From the NCBI RefSeq assembly GCF_902686445.1, contig NC_062222.1:138402596-138466595 (forward strand): DNA of 64,000 nucleotides, given 5' to 3'. How positions within the stretch are numbered: position 1 is the stretch's first letter; each line of letters opens with the position of its first letter. The stretch comes from Sciurus carolinensis. Its lineage: Eukaryota; Chordata; Mammalia; Rodentia; Sciuridae. Below the pieces are notes generated by a model that searched no databases, was not told the DNA's origin, and was given only the letters and a program-made list of their open reading frames with translations. Of this stretch, positions 32,856 through 46,100 are shown in pieces. The position numbers and the translations under genes were made by a program.

Positions 32856-34199
32856 AAAAGTTAACTTAAATCTAAAATCTATATTGATCACTATCTAAAA
32901 TCCCCAGAGAAAACCAGCTTATTAATCTGGTGCTGATCTTCCCCAGTGTCTTTTCACACTGCAACTCATCCGCTTCCAGAAGCCGGCATCAGGAGAGCCA
33001 CTTCGGTCTGCACGAGGGCCCTGCCGGCTTGACTCTGGGGGCTGGAGGATAACATTGCAGGTGGACAGTGATGGCTGTTTCTCCCCTTCCAAGCTCAGAG
33101 TCCACCTGCCTACACTGGTCCTTACCCGTGGTGCAGGGTGCTAGTCACTGAGACCACGACAGTCTTGTTCCTGACTCTCACAGCAGTGCTTCCAACCTCC
33201 CACCGAGGGCCCAAGTTCACGGCCCCTGAGAATCACTCAGCCTGCCCCCTCGCTATGTGGGGACCTGCTCACCCTGCAGCGAGGCTCCCCGAGACAGGAC
33301 TCAGGTTTGTCCCCCATCTGCCCCGGGGTCTACAGCAGTTTTCAGAACGAAGTAGGAACAACTGTTGAACGAACTCATGAAGACAAAAAGGAGGACTTCC
33401 TAACGCGAGCTGCACTCGCCTTCTTTATGGGACCCACGGCTCTGAGGAATGTGCTTCTTAAAACACTGGTGGGGTCGATTTGCCAATATTTTATTCAGAA
33501 ATTTTCCATATTTGTTTGTAGTGAAACTGGCAGGAACTTGATTTTCTTGTGCCATCGCCATCGAGTTTTAGTCCAAGCACCAGCAAACTTGTGGAATGAG
33601 CCGAGCTCCCGGCCTTCCATGTGAGGCGAAGCTCAAGGCGTCTGCTGGTCCTCAGTGGGCCTCACCCTGCCCTCTGCCCCAAGGCCAGGCTGCACACCAC
33701 GTACTTTGTCACACCATGTGCTCCTGCAGAGCAGCAGTTTTGGGGACCCTCGTCTTGTTCTGCCACGTCACCCCAAGACCCACGTATCCCATCCAGACAG
33801 GCTCGACAGTGGGGCTCCTCAAGGGGAAACCCTGGAAGAAAAGGAAAACCAAGTCGCACTAGGCTTCTGTCTGGAGCACAGGTTGGGACGGCTGCTTACT
33901 GCAATGTCGCGTGCCACAGCCGACCTGGGCAGGGAGCCTTGGAGAGGGCCTGTGCCCGCCGTGCTGCCTGCTGCCGCAGGGTCAGGTCTGCGTCCCGGGC
34001 CAGCTGACAAGCTGCTTTCCTATAAGCAGCTGACGGTCTGGGCCTCGGTGTGTCAGCATGAGGTTGCTCACAGAATTTCCTGATCTCCTCACCCGTCCTG
34101 AGGACGGTTAGTACTGTCTTTGTCTTCTCCCTGATTTTCATACTCCTAACTGCCAAAGACATAGCTTTTGGCTATGTTTTGTTCTCTTCACGTCATTCT

Positions 34200-34412
34200 T
34201 TCCTTTTCTTTGGAGCCTGGGGATGGAACCTGGGCATGGAACCTGGGCCTTGTGTATGCAGGCAAGTGCCTTTTCCCTAGGCCACGTCCGCTTCTCGCTG
34301 GTCCTTGTGAGACAAGGTCTCTCTAGGTTTCCCAGGCTGGCTTCACCTTGCACCTCCAGCCTCAGCCTCCTGAGGAGCTGGGGTTAGAGGTGTGGCCACA
34401 ACGCCTGGCTTC
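34200..34412 (-). mobile_element. Old B1-dID-like SINE
   Basis: An ID-like part (34,210-34,285, containing the reverse complement of a CTTGCCTGCATAC-type body) is followed by a 7SL part (CAGCCTCAGCCTCCTGAGGA). Both are diverged, minus orientation. Confidence 0.65.
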
Positions 34413-34954
34413 CTGCCTCCTTTTGTTGAATGCTTATTTCCAGTATTCTCAAGCTTTTCCCCTAATATATACAATTAATGCTACAAAATTTTCTCTGAAA
34501 ACCACTTTGGCTATATTCCACTGGTGTGGATATGAAGTGCTATGATTCCCAAGCAATTCTAATTGCACTAGAATTTCCATTTTAATTTGTCCTTGACCAT
34601 GGATTACCTAGATGTGTGGGTTATAAACTTTCAAACGCATGGATCTTTTTTGATGTCTTTTTGTAGCTGGTATCTATGTAATCACACTGCTATCAAAAGA
34701 TGTGATCTGCATGCTCTAAATATTCTTTAAATCTGGTAAGTGTCCCATTTGCCTTTAAACACACTGTGTTCTCCACTGGGAGGGAAGTCCGCTGCCTGCT
34801 GCTGCCTCGCAGGTGCCTGCTGCACCCCAACCCCCACCAGTGCCAGTGCCCTCCGGCACCCCTGGTCAGGTGGGGCCCCACAGGTCCCTCTGTTCTTTGC
34901 TCGGCTCTTTGCTCTGCTCATTCACTCTGGATGATTCTGTCTGATATTAATACT

Positions 34955-35033
34955 TCTTGAACTTGCCATCCTCCTGGATCAGCCTCCCAAAGCGCTAGGA
35001 TTACATGCGTGTGCCAACACACCCAGAAGACTT
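34955..35033 (-). mobile_element. B1-type SINE fragment
   Basis: The plus strand carries CATCCTCCTGGATCAGCCTC and AAAGCGCTAGGATTACATGC, the reverse complement of a 7SL-SINE left arm. It is truncated. Confidence 0.65.
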
Positions 35034-35189
35034 CTCACCAGCTAATGAGCCTGTCTCTTGCCTGTGACCTCTGCCCTGCTGCTGACCTTGTCATCCTTTT
35101 TCAGGCCCCGTCTTAGGCTCTCTTTGACACCCACCATGCTCTCTAGGCAATGGTTTCCCCATCCCAGGTCAACTATTTTGGAATGAACT

Positions 35190-35365
35190 AAAACAACAAT
35201 GGTAACGCTGAGAGCCATGCCTACACAGCTGTCGGCACCAGGGGTGTTTCCAAGCACCTTGCATGTATCCTCACAGGTGAGTAGGACAGTAGAATCCCAT
35301 AACCCGTGTTACAGAGGCAGGGACTGAAGCATGCACCAGCAAGCAGCAGAGCTGGGGTTCCATCA
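35190..35365 (+). mobile_element. MIR-like ancient SINE
   Basis: The order of segments (CAAGCACCTTGCATGTATCC, TCACAGGTGAGTAGGACAGT, TTACAGAGGCAGGGACTGAA, then AGCAGAGCTGGGGTTC) follows the MIR core and 3' part. It is strongly diverged. Confidence 0.65.
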
Positions 35366-36609
35366 TCTTACTCTCTAATCTGCCCTCTGGCTTCTGCTGG
35401 TTTCCCGTGCCTTGGAGGAGCCCAGACGAGCCCTCCGCCACTGAACCACATCCTGGCTCTCCAAGTGCCTCACCTTTTCCCACACTCACAAGCACATTCC
35501 ATCTCATTGGCATTTGATGACCCTCAGCCTACACCTCCAGGCAGAGACTGCAGCCGGTCTCCAGCCTCCACACAGACGGACAAGCATCTAAGACTGACAA
35601 ATCAGAGGCAGAGTCCTCGTGGCTGCCACGTCCAGCTCTCCCCTGCTGGTCCTGGTCCTTGTCATTTCTGCAAACATGGTGACCTAGCAGACCCCCACTC
35701 ACCTGGCATTTCCAAAAGGCTGAGACCCAACTGGGGACTCTCCTGCCTGGCCCCAGCTGCCTGTCCGACCACAGACACTCGGCCGATCTTGCCCAGGCTC
35801 CTCTGGCACTCCTGTTCCTCCCATCTCCGCACTCAGGCGGGGTTGGCCTGGCTCTCGGCTCTGCTTGTAGCTCCACTGGGCCACGCTGCCTTGCCCTCAC
35901 TGTGGTTCACTCCCGTTCTTCTACTAAAACCAGCACCACCTACCACCGGCCTCTGCTTCAGTCACCCAGATGCCTGCGAGGCCTCTCCCGGACCTCTCCC
36001 GGACGTGACAGGTCCCCTTAAAGCAAGTCCTTGCAGAGTCTGGTCCACTGCTGGCTTTCCTCTCACTCCACAGCCAGAGTCTACCAGAGGGTGACACCTG
36101 GCCTGAAATATATTCAGTTCATGCTGGTTTCAGGTTTTTACAGAGGTTGTTCATCTTGAAGAGATTTTTTTTTTTTTTAACAGGAAAAAACGAATTCAAA
36201 TTTAGTATTTATTCCTAGGGGACAGGCCTCAGGATTTGCAGAGGGTAAGATGGTGAGTGGCTATATAGTGAAGATTATGGATGTACCATTACACAATTTT
36301 AGAAACCCATTTGTCCTACGTCAGTGGCTGCCTGCGGCTTGTGATGACATTTCTGGTAAATGCAACACACATATATTCCAAAAGGACTATGCCCTAACCA
36401 GCTCATAGAAGCAGATGACTCCAGAGGCTGCCAGAGACTCAAAAACAGAATCCACAATCTGTAATGAGAAGCATGAGCCGGGAGTGGCCCAAGTGATCCA
36501 AAGCTCCACTCCAGGTAGCCAGGTGTAGCACAGAGTGACAGTGATCATGAAGGAAGTCCTGACCCAGCAACAGACAGGACACCAGCCAAACGAACCAGGA
36601 AGGCCAGAC

Positions 36610-37430
36610 AGACCCACAGAAAGATCACCTGAGCAAGGTGTGGCTTCAGGTCAGCAGGGAAGACCACCATCTTTTCAATAAAGGGAGCTAACTGGGCAAC
36701 TGGTGGCACATGAAAAAACGATCCTTCCCTGCCTCACACCAGGCACAGAATCCACTGCGGGAGGATCCACAGCTTATGCTTGAACGAGGAAGCAGTAAGA
36801 GTTTTACCTTTGTGCTCTTGGGAAGCCAAAGAATGCTGCAGAAGGGCACACCAGCTCTGCTTGGAGGGAGAACCCTCGGGGTTATTTAGGAACTTCTGGT
36901 CATGAAAAGAACACTCACCAAGAGAACAGAAGGTAAGCTGAAGAACAGCTTTTAACCCCAATGCAGGGCTTACCCACCTATGTGAACCGGACACAAAAAT
37001 CTTTTCCAGAATTTATATTTTTTAATTTTCTACAAATCACTAAGACAGACAGTCTGCAAGAAAACTAGCAAAAGTCTTGAATGGGGGGCTTTCAATGGCC
37101 AGAGACATGTGGAAATGGACTAGTCTTCAGAGAACTGCAAATCTAAAAAGCACTTCAAGGCCCATACTCACATTTGAAGGGCCACAGTGCACACAGACAA
37201 TGCCAAGACTCAGGGAGACGCGGCTCGCCCAGAATCCAGTTGCTCCACATGACCCCGTGGCTCAGCCGACCACAGAGAAAATGCCAAAGATGACCACCAA
37301 GACCCGCGCAGTGCAGAGCCACCAGGAGGTACGTGCACAGTTGACTGCTTGCGCAGTGGGCAGGGCATAAGCACAGGCGCCAACGGCCTCTCTCATGCAC
37401 GCGCACACGGCCCAGGAGCCTAATGCTAAG
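36610..37430 (+). mobile_element. Ancient LINE-1 remnant
   Basis: Scattered similarity to the L1 ORF2 3' region is visible on the plus strand, for example an AAGAGTTTTAC...CACACCAGGCACAG part and AAACTAGCAAAAGTCTTGAA, followed by AGAGAACTGCAAATCTAAAA. It is heavily decayed with no usable frame. Extent is approximate. Confidence 0.45.
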
Positions 37431-40400
37431 TGAAGGAAGCCACACCCCAGAGAGCATGCAACGCATCATTTTTTTAAGTTAAAAAATAGGCGAAAACTAG
37501 CTCTGGTGTCAGCACTCAGGCCAGCAATCTGCTGAAGGAGCGGGGTCCCGGGGGCCCCTGCCTCTTGTCGGGGGCTGCAATGCAGGTGTGCTCATTGAGA
37601 GTGTGTGCACTTTGCAGTAGGTGAACTACTCTTCACTGCTTGAAGGGAAGTTCTAACAAGAATGCATCTGGAGTGTCTAAACAGGGCAGCACCATGAACA
37701 CAAGAGGAGGAGAAAGGCCTTCCTAAATCAGTGTCACTTACGTGAGGTGTAATTTGCATAATGACATAAATTAAGGGTTCTAATTAGACATTTGTCATCC
37801 ACGTTCCTTCCCAGATGGTATCTACACTTGACATATTCAAATTGGCCAAGACTCAGGGAGGACTGTCACTGGAAAAACCCTAGGGCTAGCCTGCTGGGGG
37901 ACGTCCAGCACTGGGGACGGAGGCCGGTGCGCCCAGGCAGGGGAGTGGAGAGCAAGGCCGGGACCTGTGCCTTCATGTTACCCAGCACCTGGGAGAGCGA
38001 TCACCACAGAACAAAGTCTCAGGTGAGTGACAGAAACTCAGGGGATGGAGACGCCCAGCGCAGCACAGGCTGGCGGGCAGCAGTTGTTCTGGAGTCTGTG
38101 CCTCCTGTCCTGGCCCAGAGCTGGAGGCCCTGAGGAGTCGGCCAAGGCCAGGGGCCTGAGCACCTCCTCTCCGACCACTCCAAAGTAGGTCCTCTCAGCT
38201 GATGTCCCCTGGAAGCCCCTCTCCACCTCTAACGCCAGGATCGCTGGGCAAGGACTCGACTTTCTCATGCCTAAGGCTTCGTGAAGGAGGGCTTTGTTTT
38301 GTCTTCCCTAAGAAGTCACTCACAAATTCCCTTGGAAAAGGGAGGGTGCACACTGCATCCAGGTGGGGCCTCTGGGAGGAGGTTGAGGAAAGAAGCCAGG
38401 AGGGACTCCACAGTCACTCTAGTGTTGTACAACAAAGTCCGGAAGCACTCCTGCCCCAAGAGCAGACAAGACGTCTGGAAGGGAGGGAAGGAGGGACGTG
38501 TTCACTGGCTTTATTACTCTTGAAAAAAAAAGTCTCATGATATCTACTAATAAAAACTCTCTTCAAAATCTTGTAGAACTAGAAACAAACGAAACGCCGG
38601 AGGCCTCCACACTTCACTGAGAAACCCAGCCGGATGCACTGTGGGGACCAAGCCACTGCGAGCTGAGTGCTGAGCCAGTCAAGTCCAGAAGCAAAGCATG
38701 AGGAGTGCACACACCAGGCGCAGGGCTCTGGGGAAACAAGGCTTCCACATGGCACGTTACAAAGTAACAGTCCACCTCCGCTACTTAGCAGACATTTTTG
38801 AAAAGTGTGTAATTAGGCTATACTGTTTTTCTAATGAGAAAATAATGTTAATTCACTAAATAATGCTATATACACAGCCGTGGTGCTGCTCTCAAACTTT
38901 TTACATCTCCCTTTGTCTTTCATAATTCGACAGAACGTAAAGTCACTTGCCCAAAATATCAACAACTTCAATACTCTATGTTTTAAAGATGAAAAGATGA
39001 ACGTGGCTCAATTCCTCAAAATCACTCCACAATAGGAGCCACCCTGCACCACCAGGCAGCCATCTCCATGGCACACGGGCCTACAGCAGCAGGGTGCTGC
39101 ACTGCAAGAGCCCGCAGGAGCCTGCCGGGAGGGTTTCACCAGCCCTGGGCGCAGAGGAAGGTACAGCCAGAACGAGATGATCCCGGAGATGAGCCCGTAG
39201 CTGTGGATTCTGGGGAGCCCAGATCTTCAGCCCACAGCCTGGCATTAAACTGCAGTCCAGGAGCTCAGGGCCAGCATAAAGCTGGCAGATCACTCCAAGG
39301 ACAACCAAGGGCCACAAGGAGGCTGTCTGGGTATAGGGACAGAAGTTAAGGGGGAGACCTCCAAATCTCAAACCCGTGACAGATGAGTCACTTCTAAAAC
39401 CAAAGTTGAACAGGAGACATGGAGCAGTTGGTAAACAGCCTCAGCCTTGGGCGGGAGGGCCAGAGACAGGGCTGGGCTGCCCTTCAGGAGGAGGAGGGGA
39501 GCCAGGCCTGGGCATAGGAAGTGCACATTCCCACACCTGGCCAAAGCCTGACCCCTACCGTCACAGGCACCTGACGGGGGTCACCAGGGCTGAGACCAGG
39601 AGTGTGACCTGCTTGGGAGCTTGGAGCAAAGCCCTGGCCGAGCCCAGGGAGCAGCTTCTCATGGGGTACAGCAGGAGTAGGTGAGATGAGGAAGGACAGT
39701 GAGCCCATTATTGTCCTTTCTCCATTCCAGCTAACCTTCCATTCCAAAACTAAACCAAACAAGTCCTGTCCCACAGCCACACAGCCCTAGCCAGGGAGCA
39801 GGCCCGTCCTGACTGCAGATGAGGAAGCCACACTCCAGGTAAGACCAGGGCAAAAGCAGGGAGAGCCAAGAGTGGAAACGAAGGTCCGACAGGTGTCCCC
39901 AGCCAACTGAGCCCCAGCAGCCAGCCCCGGAGGAAGATGGGCGCCATGACCAGGAGGGCCAGGGGAGGCCCCGGCTCTACCCAACCAGAGGAACTGCGCC
40001 TGTCCTCTTGAGAGCCAGCGCCAACCCCAGGCACCAGGCTGCCTGGCTGACTGCAGTGCAGCAGTCCTCAAGCTCAGCTCTCCTGCCTCCCTTGCTCAGC
40101 TGTGGCCAGCCCTGACCTGCCTCATCAAGGTCGCTCTCCTGAGGGCCACAGACAGTGGTGCTAGGAGGACGACAAGTGTGGGCCACCACTCAGAGCAAGG
40201 GGCAGTTGGCAGGAGCAGGAACCAGGGACAGAAAGGGTAGGGGCTGCCTGGGGGCCAGTGGAGAGGAGAGCAGGGCAACAGCACCCCAGCAAGAAAATGC
40301 CAATGTCTTAGGGAGACTGCCGAGGGACGGGCCAGGTGGAGGGGCTGCCAGGACCGCGAGGCAGAGTCCGGGCTCAAATACGCGGGGGCTGGGAGACTGC

Positions 40401-40624
40401 GGGGCCGCAGGCTCAGAGGGAGAGCCGAGGGACAAGCTCAGGCAGCAAGGAGAGCTTAGGAAAAGATGTCCCACGGTCCCCTGAAAGCCACATCCACCTA
40501 CTGACTCCCAGCCCTTGGGGTTAACTGAGCTCCATGGCAATCCAGCACTGTGAGCTAAAACCCAGAACCAGAGAATCAAAGTTTCTCTTTGGCATCAACA
40601 TCAGGCGGCCCTCCACCTCCCCTC

Positions 40625-40735
40625 CCCACGCTTTCTTCCTCTCTTCCTCCTCCTTCCCTGCAGAGCTGGGGTCCAACCCAGAGCCCAGCATGAGCTAGGC
40701 AAGGCACTGCCCCGCACACCGGGTCACACACCGGA
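40625..40735 (-). mobile_element. Diverged ID-like SINE fragment
   Basis: The plus strand has GCTGGGGTCCAACCCAGAGC then AGCTAGGCAAGGCACTGCC, resembling a reverse-complement ID body. It is weak and lacks an A tail. Confidence 0.4.
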
Positions 40736-43163
40736 TGTTTCTTAACAACTTAAGATCTCCTTCCAGGTCGACTTCACCTCGTGTCTGGATAATTTCTCAT
40801 AAGGCAGATCCCTGGGAAGCGTCTGAATGCTAGAATGTTCTTCCTTCTCTGAGCCAGAATGTGCCGTTCTTTTCCCTAACCACCTTCCTCTCCTACCTCC
40901 CCAGGGTGGTCTCTGCCCGCAGGGGTGAACTTTATAGACCCCTTTCCATCTGAGAAGGTAGAACACACCCTTGCTGACAAGACGGTAGGGAAAGCCTTGT
41001 CCACCTTCCTAGAAGGGAGCCGCAGAGCTGTGGGGAGTGGGGTGGGGCCCATGGGACGCACCACAGGACAAGGCCCACGGGAGCAGAGCCAAGGTCTCTC
41101 TCTGGCCTGGCTGGCACTCCACTAATCACCACAGCCAGTGGTGAGGAGGCAGCGGTGCCCTGCCCTGCCCTGCCCTGCCACGTGAGCAGGGCACTGCACA
41201 GCTGGTCCTGGCCCTACCGGCATGTGGAGCACATTTTTCCCACAGAAGCAGTGTGGTACTATGGTTCCCAGGCCCCCTGCATGAGCCTCAATCTACCACT
41301 GACCAGGACTGTAAAAATATCTCAGCACTTCCATGTGGCCCTCTCAGCAAGCGCCTGGGCGCGCCTGTGGGGGGCCTTGGGATTATGCAGCAAGGCGACT
41401 GGGGTAAACCCAGGCCGGGGAGGAGGATGAGAAGGACCAGGGCGGGGAAGGCAGAGAGCTGACTGCCTGCAGCACTCCTCCAGGCCTGAGCCCCAACAGG
41501 GTCCCCAGTGTCTGAACCCCCATCAACTGCTTGCTCCGCCCCAGTGTCCCTGCCTGTAACAGTGGCAGGTACTAAGGCCTTCTGGAATTCACAAGCACTC
41601 TAAACCAGGCAACTTTGTTTTTACTCTTATAATCAGAAAAGTAAGTGAAGGTGGAAAAATAATTGCATTTTTGAGAAGTGATGAAATAAAACCCATGGAT
41701 GAGTGGCATTGCTGTTGAAGCCCAGGCACCTCCACCAAAGAGCAGGGCCGTTCTGACAGCCCAGGGCCTGTGGTAGAGAAGGAGCAGGGGGCAGCAGGAG
41801 GGCCATCACCAGCTAGGAGCAATGGGGCTGCGAGCCAGGGACTTCCCACACTTGGGAAGGGAAGCTTCTAAAAGCTATAGCAAGGGTGCCCCAGCAAGAC
41901 TCCCAGGGTTCCTGTCTGCAGGAACGAGCATCAGTATGATTCAACTGGACGTGCTCGGGAGGCCCCTCAAGTTCATACACGTCCTGCAAAGATGAACGCC
42001 TTCCACCAGAAGAAGCAAAGCAGAGCAGAGCAGAGCCCAGGTGGAGGACCCCATAGGCTGTATGTGCAGCCTGAGTCTGTCTCACACCCTGCCTCTCTTC
42101 TGTCATTGAGGAAGTTCCCACTCCCAGCTTGAGGCTGCCTGAGTGGCCAGATCCTCCCTGTACGGAACACGGGACACGCTTCCTTTCCTGAGCTGCAGGT
42201 CCACCTGGCCTGGCTCCAACGTCAGCACCTTTGCCATTCCAGACACCCGCCGTAGGCTGGGGCACCAGCACCACACAGGGGCGGCCTCGGAGCCTTACCT
42301 CTGCCTGCCAGCCCTTTCTGAGGCCGAGGACTGGAGCCAGCAGCTGTGGGACACCCGGAAGTCGCCATGAAATGGCACATTAGCTCCTCTGTGATTCCCA
42401 TCCTCACTGCTGCACCCGCCCCAGAGTGGGCAGCTCATGCTGTCATCGTGCCCAGCACAGAGACGAACATAAAATGTAGACACCTTTGGGGACATCAGCA
42501 ACCCAACTCTCAAAGGCCAAGGATTAGATCAGAACCACAGAAAACAGCAGCAGATGTGAGCAGGAGGGTTTCTGTAGGTACTGCAGGAAGCAAGGGGGCC
42601 TGGGGTTATGCTCTCCAGGCGATTTTGGAGAGTTTTTTAAAAAATCACTGAACTAAAATGATAAGATTATCTGGGAGGAATCTTAAATGAAACAAGACAT
42701 TTCTGGCTATTTCCTTTTTGGACCAGTCACACTGAAAGAATCCCACTTCAAGACAGAAAGCGAGTGCCCAATTCCTCTCCTCTCCACCCAGGCTCCCGGT
42801 GCATCCACTAAACTTCTCAGAAGGAGGTTTAGCGACTGAGTCTCCCTCAAGTTTCCAGAATTGCTCAAATTCAACCCTAACTGGCTGAAACGCTAACTGG
42901 CTGGTTTAACAGCTGGTTGTACAACCAGGAGGCAGCAGGGCATGCTTCAACCTGTCGCACACAGACGCCTGCTGCCTGCGGCCAGTCACTCCCGGAACAC
43001 AGGCACGGCCACCTAAAAGCTCCCCCCAGCCCGACAAACAGCCTCCCACAAGCAGACTAGGAAAGGTAAAGAAAACATCTTTCTTGAGTGCAGCAAATGG
43101 CAAATACATTTTAAAATTTGAAATGTTCAGTTAAAAGAATATACATCAGAAATCGTGACTTAC

Positions 43164-43185
43164 CACCATCAGACACAGTTGCAGA
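43164..43185 (-). CDS. RGS12: RGS12 22-nt microexon
   Basis: The acceptor is a long UCUC/UUUC tract ending TTTCTTTCAG at 43,186. The donor is near-perfect, GTAAGTCACG. The 22 nt encode S-A-T-V-S-D-G plus one base (phase 0 in, phase 1 out). The extra base completes Glu at the start of the 22,640-22,809 exon, giving SATVSDG-E-LTGADL. It connects the phase-0 end of the 55,770 exon to the phase-1 RGS exon; no other visible exon does this. The neighbouring TTAAC about 27 nt upstream could be the branch point. I do not recall whether it is annotated in other species. Confidence 0.82.
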
Positions 43186-46100
43186 CTGAAAGAAAAGAGA
43201 GAGAGACATGAGTTAATGAGGCCGCACAACAGCACTCGGGAGCGAGCGCGACCAGGGAGGGACTCAGGATGGCTCCCAGAGGCCTGTCCCAGAGGTGTGG
43301 AGACCAGCCCAGCAGCCGCCAGTCAGGCCTGGCGGCTCCCACCTCCCCAGCCAACTCCGCCCCAGCCTGACTCCAGCAGGGGGAAGTCACCGTCATTTCC
43401 ATTTGTGAAAGAACAAATCCCAGCATGTCTGACATCACAGTCCGGGTAAAGGCCTCCTCAGTGACCACAATTTGCACTTCAGTGTGGAGCTCTGTAATCG
43501 ACACACCCTGGAGGAGGCTCCAAGGGCCCCGCTGGCCTCCAGGTCCACTCTCGAAGGGTGGGGTCTTCCCCCTCCAGACCCAGCAGAACCATCTCCCCGT
43601 GGGACAGGACCTGGGCCGAAGGGGGCAGGGCCCCCCAGGTGACAGCTGGGAGGGAGGCGTGTCCAGTCCCCCCTCCCCCAGGACAAAGGAGAGTGGCCGC
43701 CTCAGGCAGGAGGGAGAAGCCTCCACGGAGGGAGTGTGGGAGGGAACGTGGGAGAGTGTGAGGCTGCAGCAAGGAGGACTGCTTTAAAGAGACAGGGACA
43801 AAGACAGCTGGGCAGGAGAGCTGGTCCTGCGGGGAGGCTGTCGTGCCAGCAGGGTGCTGCAGGAAGGGCAGACATCAAAAAACAGAAGCCACAAATGGTT
43901 CTCTGAGGGAAGGTGGCCAGCCAGGCAGGCACCTCTGAGGAAGCTGGTGCTCTAGAAGACCATCAGGACACCAGGCCCAAGGGTGCTGGTCAGGGAGGCA
44001 GTGATAGCCCAGACTGGGACAGAGGGAGAGGAGAAGAGCCCGGAGAGGGGTCTGGCTGAGGCAGGTGGCATCAGGGGGACACGGATACAGGGACACAGGA
44101 AGGTCCCTGTGGAGGGAAGGAGCTGGGAGGACAGCAGGTAGGGCCTTGCCCCTGGGTAGGTGTCCGGTCCCAACACTGGCCCCGGGTCTGGGAGTGGGCA
44201 GGAAGCAGAATGCAGGGGGCATGGGCAGAGGCCCAGGGAGCCAGGCTGTCCCGCAGGGTCTGCCACACCCAGCACACCACTGCCCCCACCTGCAGCACCC
44301 GCCCCCCAGGCTCCAGCCATCCCTGCTGCAGGGCTTGACTGGGAAGGGTGGGCACTGAGGGCAAATGTCCAGAGAGCAGCAAGCAGGGCTGCGGGCAAGA
44401 AGACCCAGACTCAACAGTTCAGCCCAAAACAGAGCAGGGCCTCTTCCTCCATCCTGGGCCACCCCAATCAGTGGAAGCTATTAGGGTTTTAAGACCCCTC
44501 AGGCCAAAACCCAAACAAGTGAAGCCTGAGGACCCCCACTGGGGTGGGGAGGGAGGTCAGACCAAAGAAAAACAGGAGGAGCCCCCACCCACGGCACTAC
44601 AGGGACCAAAGGGTACACATGCCGCTTAAACTTTAAAGCAAGTGCCACACATCGACTGGTGCTTTCCATTTCCTATTTGACCCCAAACCCTGCCTCTGGC
44701 CCTGCATGGAAAACAGCCTGCCAGGCCTTCAAACCATCATGCTTCAAGCCATCACAGGTCCTGATTCAGAAACATAAAAACCCAGGTTCCGAGAGTCCTG
44801 GGCCCTGACTGCAAGCAGCAGGTGTCTGCTTCTAGCTTTCCTCTTGTCAGATGGAAAGGAGGAAGAACAGACGCCCAGCAAGCAGTGGGGCCACTGTGGG
44901 GTGGCCTCCTCCACAGGCACCTACACATGCTCTGAAACCTGGCCCTCTCCATGCCCACTATGGGCCACCTACTCCCACAGCATAAGCCTGCACGACACCC
45001 GAAGCCAGCTGCTTCTGCGGGACGGAGAGCAGCTCTGCAGCACCGTGCACAGACAGCAACACCGTCGACAACTGAAAGACAAATCTGCAAATGTAAACTT
45101 CCCAAATAAGGGACTCTTCCTGTCCCTTGTATCAAAACTAGGTTCTGAGATTCTGGTAGACTAAACAGAGTGCACTGGAAAACCTGCACATGCTCAGAGT
45201 CGGAGGGCACTCGGAAGCCCAGGAGAGGCAAGGGACAGGGTGGGAGGGGCAATGGGGTGTGCTGTCTAAGAGGCCTGGGAGAGGGCAGAGTGGCACTGTG
45301 TTGCCTGACAGCACGGGCAGACAGAGCCTCCAGGAGGCGCTCAAAGCAGGGCCACAGAGGCAGGTGACGATACACAGGCACTTTTGTAAACTGTGTTTTT
45401 TCAAATGGTTCTCGGTTTATAGAAAGAGAGAAAAAAGGCAATGCAGAGACAAACAAGTTTTTAACAGACTACTGCTCCAAAAAAAGTCAGGGTGATCCCT
45501 GAGGGCGGTGAGGACAGGGGACTGGGAGCAGGTATAAAGGAGGTGAGTCCAGAAGGACCCTGAGGGTGTGGACCAGGCAGGGACCACGGCTCCAGGCAGC
45601 AGCACACACAAGCCCTCCGGCAGGAAAGCCCCAGTCCACGGAAGCAGGCCGCCTGGGAGCCCACAGGGAAGGCAGGAGAGCAGTCATGCAGCCCAGACGC
45701 TGGGGAGATCATGCGGCCGTCAGACAACCACAACTACAGAAAGGAGAAGTGCCACCAAAGGGGAAGCGAGGGCAGGACTGAAGGAGCCGGCCACTCAGGC
45801 GTCTGACGAGGGACGTGCGGCTGCCGAGGGGGCAGCCTCAGCAGAGGCTGAACGGGAGGAAGGTCCAGGAGAGGGCAGGGGAATCAGAAGACAGTGCTGG
45901 AAACCCAAGCGCTGGCAGCAGTGACGAGGCCCACGGGCAAGAACAGAGCGTGAGCAGCAGAGCGCAGAGGCAGCAAGTCGCAGCCCGTCCAAGCAGGAGG
46001 AGCCCCAGGCAAGGGAGGCCGTGGGAGGGAGCAGCAGCAGGGCTTGGCTCCAGTGACAGCTCCTGAGGACAGCCCACCACCCTGAGAGCCCTCGGGAACA

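Larger units (their letters stand above)
22810..43163 (-). other. RGS12: RGS12 20.4-kb intron
   Basis: Donor GTAAGTC lies at 43,163 and the acceptor at 22,810. Recognised contents are a diverged DNA transposon copy (about 29,648-29,890), B1-type SINE remnants (31,822-31,930, 34,200-34,412 and 34,955-35,033), a young ID SINE (32,751-32,855), a MIR-like element (35,190-35,365) and an old L1 remnant (about 36,610-37,430). There is also an ID-like fragment (40,625-40,735) and a TGCCC pentamer run at 41,156-41,180. I found no coding exon whose phase would fit between the microexon and the RGS exons. Confidence 0.75.

Noticed and set aside
43875..44462. 195-codon minus-strand frame in the 12.6-kb intron
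   Set aside because: It is Pro/Leu/Ser-rich with overlapping frames in every phase and no motif. It is consistent with GC composition.
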